From NCBI GenBank assembly GCA_951802195.1, contig OX637627.1, positions 372,001 to 436,000 on the forward strand: a DNA stretch of 64,000 nt, given 5' to 3'. The position numbers and the translations under genes were made by a program. The notes beneath the pieces were generated by a model. That model was not told where the DNA came from and did not search any database. It saw nothing but the letters and a program-made list of their open reading frames with translations. The DNA is from Tausonia pullulans. Lineage: Eukaryota; Basidiomycota; Tremellomycetes; Cystofilobasidiales; Mrakiaceae. This document shows, in pieces, positions 61,201 to 64,000 of the stretch. Numbering within the stretch: position 1 is the first letter of the stretch; each line of letters begins with the position of its first letter.

Positions 61201-63027
61201 CCATGTCTTCCTTGGTGAAGGCTCGGGCGAGGGACCAAAGGACGTAGCAAGCGGCGTCTCGAACGGAGGTGCCCGTCGAGTGGGAGGACGTTCGAGGGTC
61301 GAAGGTCATCGCCTGAGCACGAAAAGCATCGTCAGTGCTTGATCACCTCTTGACCCAATATGGCTAAGAACCCACCCTCAGAAGCCACGGCACAAGTTCG
61401 TCGAGCCGTTCCCGAGTGAGTACCCCCCTGCGAGCGAGTTCAGCAACGGCGAGGCACGCGCCATGCCACGCTCCCTCCTTCACAGCCGTCAAGTCAACGG
61501 CAGTGGTCGACCCAGGAATCGGTAAGACGTCTCGGCTGAAGATGGCGATGACGGCCTCGGCGATCTGGTCTGCGAAGGCGAGCGGAAGATGGGACGAGAG
61601 CCTCGAAATGCATTTGGCCGCCGACCAGCGAACAATCGTGTCCTGCCCAGGATGACGAAACAGGTCAGTCTTGTTGAGCTGCTGTGTCATAGTTTAAGCA
61701 GGCCTTACCTTGTCCTCGAGAGCGCCAATGAGATCGTCCACCATCTCCTCGACTTCTTCCGGCACGTCGACCTCGTTCTCTTCAAGTAGAACATCCGCCC
61801 CCTCAGCAGCTCCATCCAGAGCCCTGCGACCACGTCGCACACCTCCCGCTAATCCTCCGGCCCCCTTGCTGCCGAGTCTCCGAAGCGCGCAGCGACCGAG
61901 GACCTTGAGCCGCAGCTTGCGGATGAGACCGCTTGTCTCGCTTTTGAGCGGTAAGTTGGCGAGTACCCAAGGCCGGATGAGATCTAGGTGTTCTGGCGAT
62001 GCGGAGGGTGTGAGGTGGGCCAGTGTCTTGAGGAGGGAGGACTTGAGCGATGGGTTTGTTCGTGCGGACGACGTAGGGGAGAGCAGCGGCGTTGAGGCAA
62101 TGAGGAAATCGGCGAGGAGAGAGGAGCAGTCGGACCTGGAATACAAATGTCAATCGATGGTTAATCGACGCAAACTGCGAGAACAGGTGCGTCTACTCAC
62201 CGGACGTAGATCCGCCCGAGGAGAACAGCGCCACCCTCGCCCTCCTTCCCCCTTCCATCCCAGACGGCGCGCCGTCCAATGCTATCCAGCTTGGCAATGG
62301 TTCCCTCGCCACCGGCGCTCTCGAGACCGAATGGGATCATCGAGACGAGCGAGAGCCAGACGAGGAGAATATAGCGGAGTTCCCAGGATGTCGGCGGGAG
62401 GATCGTCGCATGCGGTGTCGGATGAAAGAGGGAGAGCAGGAGCGGAAGGGAGGGGAGAGATGGGGGAAAGAAGGATACTAAGAACCACAAGGGTTCAGAT
62501 AAGCAAAGCAAAATCAGAAAACGAGGTGAAGAAGAAGGGAGACACTCACGGCAGCCCTTCCAGCCTCGGACCTTGAGCACCCACCAGATCACTTTGCCCA
62601 GGCGCGCAAGGCGCTTCGTTCGATCGCTCAGATCCGGGGCGTCACCTCCAAAAGAGATTGAGGTATCATCAATGGTCGAGACGGCAGCCAGTGACTCTGG
62701 GTCGGCGAGCGCCTCGACGAGCAGGCCGCGGACGGTCGAGACGAGCGGCGGGAGGATGAGGTGCAGGTGCGGGTCAAGCAGGGGCGGGGCAGGGAGATAG
62801 ATGTCGAGCTGTCGAACACGAGGGGCCCATCCTCAGCCGGCCGAGCGCATGCACACACGCAAGCGTGAGTCCACACTCACAATGGCGCCGAGGTCCCGGA
62901 CAAGCCTGTCGTCCACGTCGTCTGTGCGCCCCGGGCTGGAGTCGAGGAAGGTGGCAAGGAGGGCAAGAAATGCGTCCCGATGGGAGAAGGAGGTGAACAG
63001 CTGGTCGTCCTCCTCGGCGGCGTCCAT
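58276..63027 (-). CDS. TBCD: Tubulin-specific chaperone D (tubulin folding cofactor D)
   Basis: Large HEAT-repeat chaperone that takes beta-tubulin from cofactor A and assembles the tubulin dimer with cofactors E and C. The ATG at 63027 gives MDAAEEDDQLFTSF. The exons read continuously as helical repeats. The best-conserved block is DTIVRWSAAKCISRLSSHLP, then GAWHGACLAVAELARRGVL, SVRDAACYVLWSLARAF and RAGSAAFQENVGRMGLFPHG (about 61640-61020). After it comes TLRHWDKEMRVLGAAALRAL. The C-terminal exons include RSATAEQLYMVLQTVDF and EIEDVLLSTNW, and the last exon ends LLLESVGGGT with TAA at 58276-58278, which requires the intron ending ttttcag near 58352. Roughly 18 exons. Complete; the central block is diagnostic. 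Confidence 0.93.
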
Positions 63028-63366
63028 GGCGAGAGGGTGTTGTGCCGTTGATGGTCGTCGTCGTTGTCTTTGGACGCGTCGGGGTCGGTCTTCCGAGGTC
63101 TAACGCGCGTTGTCTCCTCTGACGGTGCCGGCGCCAAAGAGCGAGAGAGGGACGACAGAGAAGGCCCTCGCGTCGTTGTCTCTTCGACGCCCACCACTTC
63201 CCCTCCCGCCCTCTCCTCCCTCGCCCTCTTCCTAGCTTGAAATGTCGTTCCTTGGGTAAGCAGAACCGCCTATGACAGGTCTCGACCCTCAGAGGCTAAG
63301 TGCCTCGCCTGCAGCCGACTCCGCGCCCCGAAGAAGTCGCCGGCGACGACGCCGACACCTGAGGCC
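63028..63366. promoter_or_regulatory. Bidirectional promoter region, TBCD (-) and MOB2 (+)
   Basis: 339 bp between divergent start codons. No TATA box recognised. Confidence 0.5.
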
Positions 63367-64000
63367 ATGTCGTCCGGTCATTCGCTGCCCTCTCGGCCTC
63401 AGCAGCAGCACGGCTATCCCCAGCAGCAGCAACAATACCACCAGCAGCAGCAGCAGCAGCAGTACCAGCAGCCGGCTCAGCGCGAGCCGCTCCCGCTGTA
63501 CCTTAGCCAGCCCTTCATCCGAAGCACGATCGTCACGGGCAACTACAAGACGCTCGTCACGCTCCCCAAGTATGTCAACCCAAACGAGTGGGTCGGTGTC
63601 AATAGTGAGTATCCATCTGCTTGACCTCTGTCGCCCAGAACGGTGCTTGGGGGTTATGACGACTCTCTCGAGATGGATCGGCGACCCGCGCTCTGACCCT
63701 GAACCCGCCTCGCCTCGTCTCGTCATGCGTCGCCCCACCCTGGCCCTGCCCTTCTGCCTGCCGCCAGTCTTTGACTTTTTCAACAACCTCAACCAATTTT
63801 ATGGCGTCGTCATCGAGCACGACACCCCCGAGGCATGCCCGACCATGTCGGCTGGCCACGGGTAAGTGAGACGCGTCGTCGCGCGATGCCGTTCCTTGAG
63901 TACTCCTGCGCGTCGTCTGATGCCGGCGTCCTCACTCTTCCAGCCTCGACTTTACCTGGATTGACACCAACAAGCGGCAGGTTCGCCTCCCGGCGCCGAC
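63367..64000 (+). CDS. MOB2: MOB kinase activator, MOB2 type (partial, 3' end outside window)
   Basis: Activator of the NDR/LATS-type kinase Cbk1/Orb6 that controls polarity and cell separation. The ATG at 63367 begins a Gln/His/Pro-rich leader with runs of Q, then LYLSQPFIRSTIVTGNYKTL and VTLPKYVNPNEWVGVN. An intron (63604-63767) joins to IFDFFNNLNQFYGVVIEHDT and PEACPTMSAGHG. A second intron joins to LDFTWIDTNKRQVRLPAP, and the window ends there. The FFNNLNQFYGV block and LPKYV fit MOB2 rather than MOB1, which has FFNQINMLYG. The remaining C-terminal half is outside the window. Confidence 0.93.
63402..63480 (+). repeat. Imperfect CAG repeat coding for polyglutamine in MOB2
   Basis: Mostly cag/caa codons, including seven consecutive cag codons near 63440-63463, giving Q-rich runs separated by Y, H and P in the disordered N-terminus of MOB2. 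Length is likely variable between strains. Confidence 0.85.

Noticed and set aside
61710-62576. A 288-codon + strand open frame opposite TBCD
   Set aside because: Arg/Ser-rich composition typical of an antisense GC-rich frame; TBCD exons on the - strand explain the region.

Overview
The window is nuclear DNA of a basidiomycete fungus. Genes are dense and GC-rich in third codon positions. Most are split by many short introns (about 45-100 nt) with gt...ag ends, and intergenic gaps are short and often pyrimidine-rich. A myosin-motor chitin synthase, a trifunctional HIS4 and a fungal SET9 place it in the fungi. A basidiomycetous yeast of the Pucciniomycotina (Microbotryomycetes-like) is my inference from gene style only. 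I see 23 protein-coding genes; the first and last are cut by the window edges. I see no RNA genes, transposons, virus-like elements or CRISPR arrays.

Left part (1-16400, all + strand): the 3' portion of the RNA polymerase III largest subunit, a chitin synthase with an N-terminal myosin-like motor and a C-terminal DEK_C-like domain, and trifunctional histidine biosynthesis HIS4. Next come two - strand genes (16450-22400): TFIID/SAGA subunit TAF12 and a secreted GH5 exo-beta-1,3-glucanase carrying an unusual Arg/Ser/Thr-rich insertion.

Middle (23300-46400): a coilin-like nuclear protein (+); a SET9/KMT5-type histone H4K20 methyltransferase (+) whose reading frame continues through two tandem APSES-like DNA-binding domains; a sulfotransferase-like P-loop protein (+); an unrecognised - strand gene; NDUFB7 of complex I (-); an FG-repeat nucleoporin with an N-terminal membrane segment (+, POM121-like layout); the U5 snRNP assembly factor AAR2 (-); and an F-box protein (+).

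Right part (46500-64000): homocysteine S-methyltransferase (+), TIM22 (+), an NFKBIL1-like protein with a 9-nt micro-exon (-), an AlkB-type dioxygenase (+), an unrecognised single-membrane-pass protein (+), a USP36-like deubiquitinase (-), COQ10 (-), tubulin cofactor D (-) and the start of MOB2 (+).

The genes are mostly unrelated housekeeping genes, not a cluster. Several are divergent pairs sharing 300-350 bp promoters (NDUFB7/FG nucleoporin, AAR2/F-box, NFKBIL1-like/AlkB, TBCD/MOB2). Two are very tight convergent pairs (HIS4/TAF12, sulfotransferase/unknown). The most striking feature is the SET9-APSES-APSES fusion at 26208-31313, in which both APSES repeats keep introns at matching places.
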